A stretch of 64,000 nt of DNA, taken from contig NZ_LT964854.1 of assembly GCF_900240305.1 (NCBI RefSeq), positions 1,736,001 through 1,800,000 on the forward strand, in the 5' to 3' direction. Under the pieces are notes generated by a model that made no database searches, had not been told where the DNA came from, and saw nothing but the letters and a program-made list of their open reading frames with translations. This stretch comes from Ottowia massiliensis (lineage in GTDB: Bacteria > Pseudomonadota > Gammaproteobacteria > Burkholderiales > Burkholderiaceae_C). A program made the translations under genes and the position numbers. Below, one piece after another: positions 51,223-60,077 of this stretch (positions within the stretch are counted from its first letter, which is position 1; every line of letters starts with the position of its first letter).

Positions 51223-51903
51223 TCAATCTGGCGGCGCGGCAGTGCGGCCCAGCCGCAGCAGCGCGCCGGCAATGAGCGCGCGCATGCCGCGCTCGAAATC
51301 GGCTTCGATCTCGGCCCTGTCCGCGCTGTTTTCCTGCGCGCTGGCGTGCGGCGCTTCGGGCGTGGCGCAGACGGTGTCGGCCACGGCGATGCAGTGAAAG
51401 GCCACCATCGCCAGCGTCTGGCGCGCGTCTTCCTTGGAGATGCCGAAAGCGCGCGCCACCTGGGCGTGGTGCTCGTCAATGCGCGCCGTCATGGCGGGCG
51501 TGGCGGCGGCGCGGCGGATGAGCCAGGGCGCCAGCCCCGGATACGCCCGGGCCAGTTCACGCAGTGAATGGGTGAAGGCCAGCAGGTAGGCCTCCAGATC
51601 ACCGCTTCCCTTGCCGCTTTCGCCCTTTTCGCCCTTTTCGCCCTCCGCGCCGCCGCCTTCTGCGCCCTCTTGCGGCAGCGGGGGCATTTGCCAGCGCTCA
51701 AAAATTTCGGCGGCCACCAGGCGCTTGAGTTCTTCCAGATTCGGCACGTGCTTGTAAAGCGCCACGTGGCTCACGCCCAGCGCGCTGGCCACGCCGGTGA
51801 AGGTAAGGGCGGGCAGGCCGATTTGCATGCCGGCTTCTGCAATGCGTTCGCGGGTCAGGGTGCGGGGGCGGCCCCGCGCGGGGGCTGGCGGCTCGTTGCT
51901 CAT
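51223..51903 (-). CDS. TetR-family transcriptional regulator
   Basis: Predicted 226 residues. The N-terminal helix-turn-helix covers about residues 16-60 (LTFTGVASALGVSHVALYKH). The ligand-binding half contains a low-complexity insert of GEKGEKGE units, encoded by a tandem 9-nt tract near 51617-51650, between two helices. It is divergent from the TonB-dependent receptor gene, with 251 bp and a dispersed element between, so it may control that receptor; no operator palindrome was identified. Confidence 0.88.
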   Translation of the reverse strand: MSNEPPAPARGRPRTLTRERIAEAGMQIGLPALTFTGVASALGVSHVALYKHVPNLEELKRLVAAEIFERWQMPPLPQEGAEGGGAEGEKGEKGESGKGSGDLEAYLLAFTHSLRELARAYPGLAPWLIRRAAATPAMTARIDEHHAQVARAFGISKEDARQTLAMVAFHCIAVADTVCATPEAPHASAQENSADRAEIEADFERGMRALIAGALLRLGRTAAPPD

Positions 51904-51979
51904 GGAATGCCTTCTTTGCTGGGCCATGCCGCTGCGGCATGGCGGGGCGGATTGTCCACGGCAGCTTAAGGCGCCTCGG

Positions 51980-52061
51980 AAAAAGGAGCGAATTCAGGCA
52001 GCGGAAAACAGCTTTCGCGCAGATTCCACTAGGACATCACGCTATGGATAAAGGAGCGAAA
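51980..52061 (+). repeat. Dispersed GGAGC element, copy 15
   Basis: Forward copy with core CCACTAGGACATCACGCTAT and ends AAAAAGGAGCGAATTCAGG and AAAGGAGCGAAAT. It sits in the divergent promoter region of tetR and the receptor gene. Confidence 0.92.
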
Positions 52062-52110
52062 TCAGGCTTCACATGCGAATTAGTTTAATATGATGCAACT
52101 AAATCAGTCC

Positions 52111-52135
52111 GCAGCCCTGACGGGCTGCTTTCGTT
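52111..52135 (+). promoter_or_regulatory. Leader hairpin before the TonB-dependent receptor
   Basis: GCAGCCC-TGAC-GGGCTGC followed by TTTCGTT forms a stem 20 bp before the start codon. It resembles a weak terminator or attenuator, or could shape the mRNA leader. Confidence 0.45.
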
Positions 52136-52154
52136 CACGTTGCAGGAGCATCAC

Positions 52155-54353
52155 ATGAAGCCATTCCATTCCAACTCGACGCGGGGCAAAAGGGCGCTGC
52201 TGTCCGCCCTGGCGCTGGCGGCGGCGGCCGCGTCGGCGCAGACGGCGCAAACAGCACAAACAGCGCCAGCAGAGAACGCGAAGCAGCCCGCCACGCTGCC
52301 CGAGGTGAAAGTGCAGGAGGCCGCCGCCGCGCCCGTTTACGCGGGCGGCCACGTGGCCACGCGCGCCCGCCTGGGCCTGCTGGGCGGCAAAGACTTCATG
52401 GAAACGCCGTTTTCCACCATCGCCTACACCGAAAGCTTCATGGAAGACAGCCAGGCGGGCGACGTGAGCGACGTCATCGCCCGCAATGATCCGGCGGTGT
52501 TTGCCAGCGGCGCGCCGGGCGAGAGCAACGAGAGCTACACGATTCGCGGCCTGCCTTCGCTCGTGGCCGACGTGATGCTCAACGGCCTGCCCGGCATGGC
52601 CGCCTACTTCCGCAACGCGCCCGAGATGCTGGAGCGCGTGGAAGTGCTCAAGGGGCCATCAGCCCTGCTCAACGGCATGCCGCCCAAGGGCACCACGGGC
52701 GGCGCGGTCAATCTGGTTCCGAAGCGCGCGGGCAGCGAGCCGCTGGCGCGCGTCAAGGCCATTTACCAGTCGGACAGCCACTTTGGCAGCCATGTGGATG
52801 TGGGCCGCCGCCTGGGCGAACAGCAGCAGTTCGGCGTGCGCTTCAACGGCGTTTGGCGCAACGGCGAAACCGCCGTGAACACGCAGCGCAAGAAAGCCAC
52901 GCTGGCCTCGCTGGGGCTGGACTGGCGCGGCGCGGGCGGGCGCGCCCGCGTCTCGGCCGACTTGTACCGCACGCAAGACCGCGTCAAGGGCATGACGCGC
53001 GGGCTGACGCTTGCGCCCGGCCTGACCGTGCCCGCGCCGCCCCGGCCCGATGTGTCATGGAACCCGCCCTGGGCCTATTACGACAGCGTGGACAAAGGGG
53101 CCATGCTGCGCGGCGAGTTCGATTGGGGCCAAAACCTGACGGCCTGGGCCGCCGCCGGCGCCAGCCACACGGCGTTTGACACGCTCATGGGCATCGGGCA
53201 AGTCATCAACGCAGCGGGCGACATGCGCCTGAACTTCGGCGGCGTGGCCGACACGGCCCGAAGGCGCTCCGCCGAAGCGGGCCTCAAAGGCCGGCTGCAC
53301 ACGGGCGCCGTGGGCCACCAGCTCGCGCTCCAGCTCACGCACTACAGCGAAAACTACCGCCTCAACGGCGCCATGGGCCTGCTGCCCGGCGGCTGGACCA
53401 CCAGCCTCTACCACCCCGCGTGGGGGCCGCAAGTGGCGCTGCCCAGCCCCGCCCCGGCCATCACCCGCACCGACACGCGCCTGTCCAGCATCGGCGCAGC
53501 CGACACGCTCTCCTTCATGCAAGAGCGCCTGCAAATCACGCTGGGCGCGCGCCGCCAGCAGGTAAAAAGCGCCACCTTCAGCGGCGCAAGCGGCGCGCAG
53601 CTGGGCGCGCGCTACAGCCAAAGCGCCACCACGCCCTCTGTCGCCATCCTCTACAAGGCCGGCAGCCGCATATCGCTCTACGCCAACTACGCAGAGGGCT
53701 TGAGCCAAGGGGCCATCGCGCCCGCCACCGCCGCCAACGCGGGCCAGGCCTTCCCGCCCTTCAAAACGCGGCAGAAAGAAGCGGGCCTCAAGCTCGACCT
53801 GGGCGAATTCGCGCACACCTTCAGCGTGTTTGAAATCAGGCGGCCCGGCAGCTACACCGACTTGCTCACCAACTTCTTCTCATTCGGCGGCATGCAGCGC
53901 AACCGGGGCGTGGAATGGGGCTTTTTCGGACAGGCCCGGCCCGGCCTGCGCCTGATGGGCGGCCTGGCCTGGACGCAGGCCAAGGTGATTCACGCCGCCC
54001 AGGCCGCCCACGAAGGCCGCCAGGCCACGGGCGTGCCCAGGTGGCAGGCCAAGCTGGGCGTGGAATGGGACGCGGGCACGGCCTGGCCCGCCGCGCAGGG
54101 CCTGACGCTCACGGCCCATGCCGCCGCCGCATCGCGGCAATACCTCAGCGCGGACAACGCGCTGTCCATCCCCGGCCGCGCCGTCATCGACCTGGGCGCG
54201 CGCTACGCCACGCGCGTGGCGGGCCGCCCGTTCACCTTGCGCGCCACGCTGGCCAACGCGGCCAACCGCGCCTACTGGACCAAGCCCTACTTCGCCAGCC
54301 TGGCCATGGGCGAGCCGCGCACACTGCGGCTTTCGGCAACGCTGGATTTCTGA
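52155..54353 (+). CDS. TonB-dependent siderophore receptor
   Basis: Predicted 732-residue outer-membrane receptor. The signal peptide ends near ASAQTAQ, within a QTA triplet repeat. The plug domain has GDVSDVIARNDPAV, YTIRGLP and the RVEVLKGPSALLNGMPP and GGAVNLVPKRA blocks of the TIGR01783 siderophore group. A 22-strand barrel follows and ends in phenylalanine (LRLSATLDF). It imports an iron-siderophore with TonB energy; the ligand cannot be read. The ATG at 52155 is preferred, with GCAGGAG nine bases upstream. I found no convincing Fur box. Confidence 0.92.
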   Translation: MKPFHSNSTRGKRALLSALALAAAAASAQTAQTAQTAPAENAKQPATLPEVKVQEAAAAPVYAGGHVATRARLGLLGGKDFMETPFSTIAYTESFMEDSQAGDVSDVIARNDPAVFASGAPGESNESYTIRGLPSLVADVMLNGLPGMAAYFRNAPEMLERVEVLKGPSALLNGMPPKGTTGGAVNLVPKRAGSEPLARVKAIYQSDSHFGSHVDVGRRLGEQQQFGVRFNGVWRNGETAVNTQRKKATLASLGLDWRGAGGRARVSADLYRTQDRVKGMTRGLTLAPGLTVPAPPRPDVSWNPPWAYYDSVDKGAMLRGEFDWGQNLTAWAAAGASHTAFDTLMGIGQVINAAGDMRLNFGGVADTARRRSAEAGLKGRLHTGAVGHQLALQLTHYSENYRLNGAMGLLPGGWTTSLYHPAWGPQVALPSPAPAITRTDTRLSSIGAADTLSFMQERLQITLGARRQQVKSATFSGASGAQLGARYSQSATTPSVAILYKAGSRISLYANYAEGLSQGAIAPATAANAGQAFPPFKTRQKEAGLKLDLGEFAHTFSVFEIRRPGSYTDLLTNFFSFGGMQRNRGVEWGFFGQARPGLRLMGGLAWTQAKVIHAAQAAHEGRQATGVPRWQAKLGVEWDAGTAWPAAQGLTLTAHAAAASRQYLSADNALSIPGRAVIDLGARYATRVAGRPFTLRATLANAANRAYWTKPYFASLAMGEPRTLRLSATLDF

Positions 54354-54376
54354 ACAGGACGGAATGCAGCAGGAGC

Positions 54377-54464
54377 TTTAGCTCCTCTATTCATAGCATG
54401 GGGTCCTGGTGGAACGTGCGCAGACTGGCATTTTGGCGTGCTCGAATTCGCTCCTGTTTTGGAT
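54377..54464 (-). repeat. Dispersed GGAGC element, copy 16
   Basis: Reverse-oriented copy with core CCACCAGGACCCCATGCTAT and left end CAGGAGCGAATTCGAG. It lies between the convergent receptor gene and the muramidase immunity candidate. The remaining spacer to 54627 shows nothing else. Confidence 0.88.
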
Positions 54465-54627
54465 GCATGCTTCAGGGCAAAGAGCCTTCCCGGAGCCTGT
54501 TCGCAATCTGTCCGTGACGCGAAAAACGCAGAACCGGGCACCCTGCGGCGTTTGCCAATCCTCGCCGGGGCGCAAGACCCGGCTGCGCCTTGCGCCCCGC
54601 TCCGGTCCGCACTTTCACGGCCCCAGC

Positions 54628-55299
54628 TCACCGCCCAGACGGTTTTTTTGCGGCCGGAACGCGGAAATCGCCATCCCAGGTTTTGACCGTGGAGCTGGTT
54701 CTTCTGAAAATCTGGACGATGCTGGTGAGATGCTCTTTCCCATCTTTCATCTGCGAGCGGTACGTTGAATTAATCAGTATGTCACGGCCGGCAAAATAAA
54801 AGATATAGCCTGGGCCACCTGAACCTCCAGTAAAACTGACCATGTAGTTTTGCCGCTCCGGAGTGATGCCATAGGGCTTCAATAGCTTGCTGATGGCCGC
54901 CAAGTCATCATCGTCAGCGTCATAGATAATAACGCCGATATTTCTCTGTATGAGATTCTGCGGCATTCGCCGGTGTTCATCCCTGCACCAGTGATACCAA
55001 GTTGTCTGGCGGCACATCGAGTCGGAAAATGGCGGATAAAACAGCATCTCGTGATTGCTTCTTTCCTCCCTGGTGTGCGGATAATATTCAAAAAAATCGT
55101 CATGGCGTACGAAGGATAGTTTCTGCCCTTCAAAGAAGGTTGAGTCCGATATTTCGGCATCGTCTGTCGGAGGGGGAATGCTTTTGACCATGACATAGGT
55201 GCCTTCCAGGCGTGGATAATAAAAATGCGCCTTCTTGCCCTTTGCGGCGGCGCTGCCGCACGCCAGGGCAAGCAGCATGGCCCAAAGCATTCGTTTCAT
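54628..55299 (-). CDS. Periplasmic immunity protein candidate for the muramidase effector
   Basis: Predicted 223 residues with a clear signal peptide (MKRMLWAMLLALACGSAAAK), so it acts in the periplasm. The mature part is rich in charged and aromatic residues, with two cysteines (DSMCRQTTWYHWCRDEHRR). I recognise no family. Its ATG directly abuts the stop of the muramidase gene, with GGAGG ten bases upstream, so the two are made together. A periplasmic protein paired with a wall-degrading enzyme lacking a signal is the classic immunity arrangement. GC is below the surrounding chromosome. Confidence 0.65.
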   Translation of the reverse strand: MKRMLWAMLLALACGSAAAKGKKAHFYYPRLEGTYVMVKSIPPPTDDAEISDSTFFEGQKLSFVRHDDFFEYYPHTREERSNHEMLFYPPFSDSMCRQTTWYHWCRDEHRRMPQNLIQRNIGVIIYDADDDDLAAISKLLKPYGITPERQNYMVSFTGGSGGPGYIFYFAGRDILINSTYRSQMKDGKEHLTSIVQIFRRTSSTVKTWDGDFRVPAAKKPSGR

Positions 55300-56472
55300 T
55301 TACTTTGCCTCCTGTCCTTCAGGCTTTACCTTGTGTCTTTCTTCATGTATGCAAGACAGCCAGGCTTCAAGATAATCATGCTCCTTGTTGATTCGTTTTT
55401 CCTGCCCCGGATAATTGGCAGGAACCAGCTTGTCAAGCGCGTCCCGAACCAGGCCCAGAGAGAAAGACTTGGCAATGGCTTTGGATGCGGGAATTTGCAG
55501 ATTGCCATTTTGCCACTTTCTTGAAAACAAAATGGTTTGCTCCTCAATGGCGAGTTCTTTGAATTCCCTGTGTTTTTTTATATCCTTTGTCAGATCTTTA
55601 TATTCCCTAGCCAGGTCTTTGAGCATTTCATTTTTCATTTCCGCGACAACCTGCTCCACTTCCTGTTTGCTCAGGCTCAGCGGTTTTTCCTTCAGCTTTT
55701 CTATGGCCTGGCCCCGGATCAGCCCCATGTAAGGCTCCAGCTTGGCAATCAGCTCTTGCTTGATGCCGAAATTGCGCAGGCGGTCTTTATAAGCTTCCGG
55801 GGCCTGCTGCCCCAGATCCACGCCCACGCCAATCGTGACGCCCGAGCGGTTGTCTTTGCCCTTGAGCATGTTGCGGCCATTGATTTCCTCTGTCGCCCTG
55901 TCAATGGAAATGGCTCCGTCCTTTGAAACCACCAGATCGGCGGGCCACCAGGGAACATAGCCGTTCAGGGCCAGGCCGCCTTCAAATTTGGCAATGGTTC
56001 CAAAGTCAATCTTTGTGCCGTGCGTTTCATTGATTTTTTCGGCGGCGGCGGCGCTCATGCGGAGATTGGGGTTCACCCTAGGGCCGTAATAGTCCGCGCG
56101 GGTGCGCTGCCCTGCTTTCTTGGCATGCGCCTTGTCAATCACCACGATGCCATTGCGAAATGAGCCGGGGCCGAAGTTTTTTTCCACCTGGTAGAGCACG
56201 GCGTCCCAGTCGGCTGGGTCGAGCTGCTGCCTGAGGGTTTCATTGGTTTGTTGTGCGGCTTTTTGCGCGGCGCTCAGTTCCGGGGCCGCGTGGGCGGGGC
56301 CGAGGGGATGCTGGCCTTCGGGGTTCTGGGCCAGGTCGCGCAGGGTCTGGCCGGGCTGCGCAGCGGACTGCCCCGCCGGGGCGGGCGCAGCGGATGGGGC
56401 GTGAGGCTGGGCGTCTTGTGGCTGCGTGGCGGGCAGACGAGGGGCGGATGGGGGACGAACGCCTGTGACCAT
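55300..56472 (-). CDS. Pesticin-like muramidase effector
   Basis: Predicted 390 residues without a signal peptide. A disordered Pro/Ala/Gln N-terminus (to about residue 65) is followed by a helical part, then a lysozyme-like domain. Glu164 (AKFEGGLALNGYVPWW) and Thr213/Asp219 (SGVTIGVGVDLGQQ) line up with the Glu/Thr/Asp catalytic set of pesticin and T4-type lysozymes; the Thr-to-Asp spacing of six residues is the same. A long helical C-terminus follows. The ATG at 56472 has AAAGGAG eight bases upstream. Such a cytosolic muramidase would need T6SS or similar delivery, but no VgrG, PAAR or Hcp gene is present here. Confidence 0.72.
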   Translation of the reverse strand: MVTGVRPPSAPRLPATQPQDAQPHAPSAAPAPAGQSAAQPGQTLRDLAQNPEGQHPLGPAHAAPELSAAQKAAQQTNETLRQQLDPADWDAVLYQVEKNFGPGSFRNGIVVIDKAHAKKAGQRTRADYYGPRVNPNLRMSAAAAEKINETHGTKIDFGTIAKFEGGLALNGYVPWWPADLVVSKDGAISIDRATEEINGRNMLKGKDNRSGVTIGVGVDLGQQAPEAYKDRLRNFGIKQELIAKLEPYMGLIRGQAIEKLKEKPLSLSKQEVEQVVAEMKNEMLKDLAREYKDLTKDIKKHREFKELAIEEQTILFSRKWQNGNLQIPASKAIAKSFSLGLVRDALDKLVPANYPGQEKRINKEHDYLEAWLSCIHEERHKVKPEGQEAK

Positions 56473-56605
56473 GATGAAAGCTCCTTTGAACAAAGTGAAT
56501 GGGAGCGCGCATCGTGCGCTTTGCGGCAGGCGTTTGGCAATAGGGGTCGTTCTATATGTATGCGCTTACATACTGGTAGTTGTATTTATTTTCTGGCTGA
56601 ACGCG

Positions 56606-56695
56606 CATCAAAAAAAGGAGCAAATTCGAGGGGGCTGAAATTCCTCTCTGCGCTTTCTGCACTAGGACCCAATGCTATGAATCAAGGAGCGAAAA
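56606..56695 (+). repeat. Dispersed GGAGC element, copy 17
   Basis: Forward copy with core GCACTAGGACCCAATGCTAT and ends AAAAAAAGGAGCAAATTCG and CAAGGAGCGAAA. It lies upstream of the muramidase gene and downstream of pyrC'. Confidence 0.9.
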
Positions 56696-56767
56696 CAGAG
56701 CGGCGGACGGCTTATCTCGCTTCATGCATTCACGGCCGCGTCTGCGGGCTGTCTTGCGGCCGGGTTT

Positions 56768-58081
56768 TCAGGCTTCAAACGCCACTTGCCCGCCGACCAG
56801 CGCGAAGCGCACCTGGCCTGTGGCTTCTTGCCGGGCGAAGGGCGTGGCTGCGCCCTGGCTGCGCAGTTGGGCGGGGTCGATGGGCCAGCGCGCTTGCGGG
56901 TTGAAGACGCACACGTCGGCCATGCCGCCTTCGGTGAGGCGGCCCAGGCTGGCTTGCAGCGAACCCAGGGCCGCGCCCAGCACGTGGGCCGGGCCGCTGG
57001 TGATGGCTTGCAGCGCGCGCCGCAGGCCGGGGCCGCCTGGGGCTTGCCCCCAGCGCAGGGCCAGGGGCAGCAGCAGCTCCAGGCCGGCGGCGCCGGGCTG
57101 GGCCTGGGCAAAGGGCAGGGTTTTGGCGTCGGCGGTGACGGGGGTGTGGTCGGAGACGAGCGCGTCGATCGTGCCGTCGGCCAGGGCGTCGGACAGCGCC
57201 TGGCGGTCGGCCGGCTGGCGCAGCGGCGGCAGCAGGCGGGCGGCGGAGTCGAAGTAGCCCAGGTCTTCGTCGCTCAGGTGCAGGGAGTTGATGCTGACGT
57301 CGGCGGTGATGTTCAGCCCTTCGGCCTTGGCCTGGCGCAGCAGCGCCACGCCTTTGGCGCTGGAGAGGCGGCAGATGTGTACGCGCGGGCTGCCCGCGTG
57401 GCCGGCGCCGAAGGCGCGCAGCAGCTCCAGCAGGGTTTGCAGGGCGATGGTTTCGGCGGCGGCGGGGATGCCGGCCAGGCCCATGCGGCTGGCGATGGCG
57501 CCGCTGGCGGCCACGCCTGCGCCCAGCCAGGCGTCTTGCGGGCGCAGCCAGACGGCGTAGCCGAAGGTGCTGGCGTATTGCAGGGCGCGGTGCAGCACTT
57601 GCGTGTTGATCAGGGGGGCGTCGGCCTGGCCGAAGGCGATGCAGCCGGCTTCGGTCAGTTCGGCCATTTCGGTGAGTTGCTCGCCAGCCAGGCCGCGCGT
57701 GAGCGCGCCCAGCGGCAGCACGCGCGACTGGTGCAGGCGCTCGGCGCGCATCTTGAGCATTTCAACCAGGCCCGGCTCGTCGAGCACGGGGTCGGTGTCG
57801 GGCGGGCAGACCAGGCTGGTGACGCCGCCTGCAATGGCCGCGCCCACTTCGCTTTCCAGCATGCGGGCGTGTTCGTTGCCCGGCTCGCCCAGGCGCGCGC
57901 ACAGGTCGATCAGGCCGGGGGCAACGATGCAGCCGGCGGCGTTCAGGCGCCGGTCGGGCGTGAAACTGCCGGGCGCTTTGCCGATGGCGACGATGCGGCC
58001 TGCGGCAATGGCGATGTCGGCCACTTCGTCGCGGCCGCTGGCCGGGTCAATCACACGGCCTTGTTCGATGAGGAGTTTCAT
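56768..58081 (-). CDS. Inactive dihydroorotase-like subunit PyrC' (PyrX)
   Basis: Predicted 437-residue class I dihydroorotase homologue. The zinc-binding HxH of active enzymes (DxHxHxREPG) is replaced by DLCARLGEPG at residues 59-68, so Cys61 and Arg63 stand where the two histidines belong. The protein is therefore most likely the non-catalytic partner that holds aspartate transcarbamoylase PyrB in its dodecameric complex, as in Pseudomonas. A functional pyrC must lie elsewhere. It is last in the yqgE-ruvX-pyrR-pyrB-pyrC' operon, 61 bp after pyrB. Confidence 0.9.
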   Translation of the reverse strand: MKLLIEQGRVIDPASGRDEVADIAIAAGRIVAIGKAPGSFTPDRRLNAAGCIVAPGLIDLCARLGEPGNEHARMLESEVGAAIAGGVTSLVCPPDTDPVLDEPGLVEMLKMRAERLHQSRVLPLGALTRGLAGEQLTEMAELTEAGCIAFGQADAPLINTQVLHRALQYASTFGYAVWLRPQDAWLGAGVAASGAIASRMGLAGIPAAAETIALQTLLELLRAFGAGHAGSPRVHICRLSSAKGVALLRQAKAEGLNITADVSINSLHLSDEDLGYFDSAARLLPPLRQPADRQALSDALADGTIDALVSDHTPVTADAKTLPFAQAQPGAAGLELLLPLALRWGQAPGGPGLRRALQAITSGPAHVLGAALGSLQASLGRLTEGGMADVCVFNPQARWPIDPAQLRSQGAATPFARQEATGQVRFALVGGQVAFEA

Positions 58082-58142
58082 GGTGCTGCGAAGAAAGAGG
58101 GGGTTGCGGGCGCTTCGGAGAGCCTGTTTTCCGAACAGGTTT

Positions 58143-59105
58143 TCAGGCGGCGTTGCCTGCCACGATGCTCAGCGCCGCCATGCGCACGGCGATGCCGAAA
58201 GTCACTTGCGGCAGGATGACGCTTTGGCCGCCATCGACCACGGCGGAGTCGATTTCCACGCCCCGGTTGATGGGGCCGGGGTGCATCACGATGGCGTCGG
58301 GCCGGGCGCGCCGCAGCCGCTCGGGCGTGAGGCCAAAGCGCCGGAAATATTCCTGGCTGCTGGGCAGCAGCGCGCCGCTCATGCGCTCGTTTTGCAGGCG
58401 CAGCATGATGATGACGTCGCAGTCGCGGATGCCTTCTTCCAGGTCATGGAACACGCGCGCGCCCATTGCGGCGAAATCGGCGGGCGCGAGCGTGCGGGGG
58501 CCGACCACGCGCACTTCGCCCGCGCCCAGGGTTTTGAGCGCGTGAATGTCGGAGCGCGCCACGCGCGAGTGCAGCACGTCGCCCACGATGGCCACCGTGA
58601 GGCTGGAGAAGTCTTTTTTGTAGTGGCGGATGGTGTACATGTCCAGCAGCGCCTGCGTGGGGTGCGCGTGGCGGCCGTCGCCCGCATTGACCACGTGCAC
58701 GTGCGGGGCCACGTGCTGCGCCACCAGGTAGGGCGCGCCGCTTTCGCCGTGGCGCACCACGAAGATGTCGGCGGCCATTGCGCTGAGGTTGGCGATGGTG
58801 TCCAGCAGGCTTTCACCCTTGGCGGTGGATGAGCGCGCGATGTCCAGCGTGTAGACGTCTGCCGACAGGCGCGTGGCCGCGATGTCGAAAGTGGTGCGCG
58901 TGCGCGTGGAGTTTTCAAAGAACAGGTTGAACACGCTCTTGCCGCGCAGCAGGGGCACTTTCTTGACTTCGCGGTCGTTCACGCTCACGAACTGCGAGGC
59001 CGTGTCGAGAATGTGCGTGATGACTTCGCGCGGCAGCCCTTCGGTGGACAGCAGGTGAATCAGCTCGCCGTTTTTGTTGAGCTGGGGGTTGGGTGTGTTT
59101 GGCAT
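58143..59105 (-). CDS. pyrB: Aspartate carbamoyltransferase catalytic subunit PyrB
   Basis: Predicted 320-residue enzyme forming carbamoyl-aspartate. The carbamoyl-phosphate motif FFENSTRTRTTFD and HPTQALLDMYTI are both present, as are GDVLHSRVARSD and MHPGPINRGVE. The short N-terminal extension (MPNTPNPQLNKNGELIHLLS) is typical of the class that pairs with PyrC'. Confidence 0.97.
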   Translation of the reverse strand: MPNTPNPQLNKNGELIHLLSTEGLPREVITHILDTASQFVSVNDREVKKVPLLRGKSVFNLFFENSTRTRTTFDIAATRLSADVYTLDIARSSTAKGESLLDTIANLSAMAADIFVVRHGESGAPYLVAQHVAPHVHVVNAGDGRHAHPTQALLDMYTIRHYKKDFSSLTVAIVGDVLHSRVARSDIHALKTLGAGEVRVVGPRTLAPADFAAMGARVFHDLEEGIRDCDVIIMLRLQNERMSGALLPSSQEYFRRFGLTPERLRRARPDAIVMHPGPINRGVEIDSAVVDGGQSVILPQVTFGIAVRMAALSIVAGNAA

Positions 59106-59151
59106 GGCGGCGCAAGGCAGTGCAGGAAGAAGGGAAGGGGGCCGGTCAGGT

Positions 59152-59652
59152 TCAGCGCGGGCGCACGTTCAGCTCGAAGCGCCCGTTTTCATCGCGCGCC
59201 AGCGCCAGGGACTGCGCGGCGGGCAGGGCCACGCGGGCCGCAGCGGCGTCAGCGGCCACGGGCAGCTCGCGGCCGGCGCGATCGACCAGCACGGCCAGGC
59301 GCACGCGGGCGGGGCGGCCATAGTCAAACAGCTCGTTCAACACGGCGCGGATGGTGCGGCCCGTGTGCAGCACGTCATCGAGCAAAAGGATGTCGCTGCC
59401 GTCCACTTCAAAGGGCAGGCGCGTCTGGCCGCTGCTGCTCAGGCCCCGGCTGGCGAAATCGTCGCGGTGCAGGGCGGAAGACACCGCGCCCGGTTCGCCC
59501 TCGCGGCCCAGATCGGCATGCAGGCGCTCGGCCAGCCACCAGCCGCCGGAGATCACGCCCGCCAGCCGCGTGTGCGGCCCCATGAGCGGCTGCACGGCGC
59601 GGCGCAGCTCGGCGTAAAGCGATTCGGCATCGAGTGCCAGGCTTGCGGTCAT
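59152..59652 (-). CDS. pyrR: Bifunctional PyrR (uracil phosphoribosyltransferase/regulator)
   Basis: Predicted 166-residue type I phosphoribosyltransferase with the PRPP loop ILLLDDVLHTGRTIRAVLNE and GVISGGWWLAERL. In Bacillus PyrR binds RNA to attenuate pyr transcription; in proteobacteria this role is uncertain. Its ATG overlaps the ruvX stop (ATGA). Confidence 0.93.
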   Translation of the reverse strand: MTASLALDAESLYAELRRAVQPLMGPHTRLAGVISGGWWLAERLHADLGREGEPGAVSSALHRDDFASRGLSSSGQTRLPFEVDGSDILLLDDVLHTGRTIRAVLNELFDYGRPARVRLAVLVDRAGRELPVAADAAAARVALPAAQSLALARDENGRFELNVRPR

Positions 59653-60077
59653 GGAAGGCTCCTCAAAAACTGTTCCAGGATGATGGCGGCGCTGGCCGCG
59701 TCCACGTCTTTCGCGCCCATCGTGTGCATTTCTTCGCGCGCCTCTGTGGTGCTGTAGCGCTCGTCCACCTCATGCACGGGCAGGCCAAAGCGCCCGCGCA
59801 GCTGGCGCGCGAACTGGCGCGCGCGCGCGGTGTTTTCATGCGGCGCGCCATCGGGGTGAAAGGGCACGCCCACCACCAGCGCGTCGGGCTGCCACTGGGC
59901 GATGCGCTCGGCCACCAGCGGCCAGCGCGCCTTGCCTTCGGCGCGGATCACGCCTTGCGGCGTGGCGCTGCGGGTGATGCGGTTGCCCGTGGCCACGCCC
60001 GTGCGCTTGAGGCCGAAATCAAAGGCCATGAAGGACACGGCGGAAGTTGCCACGGGGGAAGAAGCGCCGCCGCTCAT
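59649..60077 (-). CDS. ruvX: Holliday junction resolvase-like/16S rRNA nuclease RuvX (YqgF)
   Basis: Predicted 142-residue RNase H-fold protein with FMAFDFGLKRTGVATGN, VVGVPFHPDG, DERYSTTEAR and DAASAAIILEQFL, the catalytic acidic blocks of YqgF. The ATG at 60077 overlaps the yqgE stop by four bases, which decides the start; the frame is open further upstream inside yqgE. YqgF processes pre-16S rRNA ends in E. coli. Confidence 0.94.
   Translation of the reverse strand: MSGGASSPVATSAVSFMAFDFGLKRTGVATGNRITRSATPQGVIRAEGKARWPLVAERIAQWQPDALVVGVPFHPDGAPHENTARARQFARQLRGRFGLPVHEVDERYSTTEAREEMHTMGAKDVDAASAAIILEQFLRSLP

Noticed and set aside
52062..52110. Fur box upstream of the TonB-dependent receptor
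   Set aside because: The AT-rich stretch (TTAGTTTAATATGATGCAAC) matches the 19-bp Fur consensus poorly on both strands.
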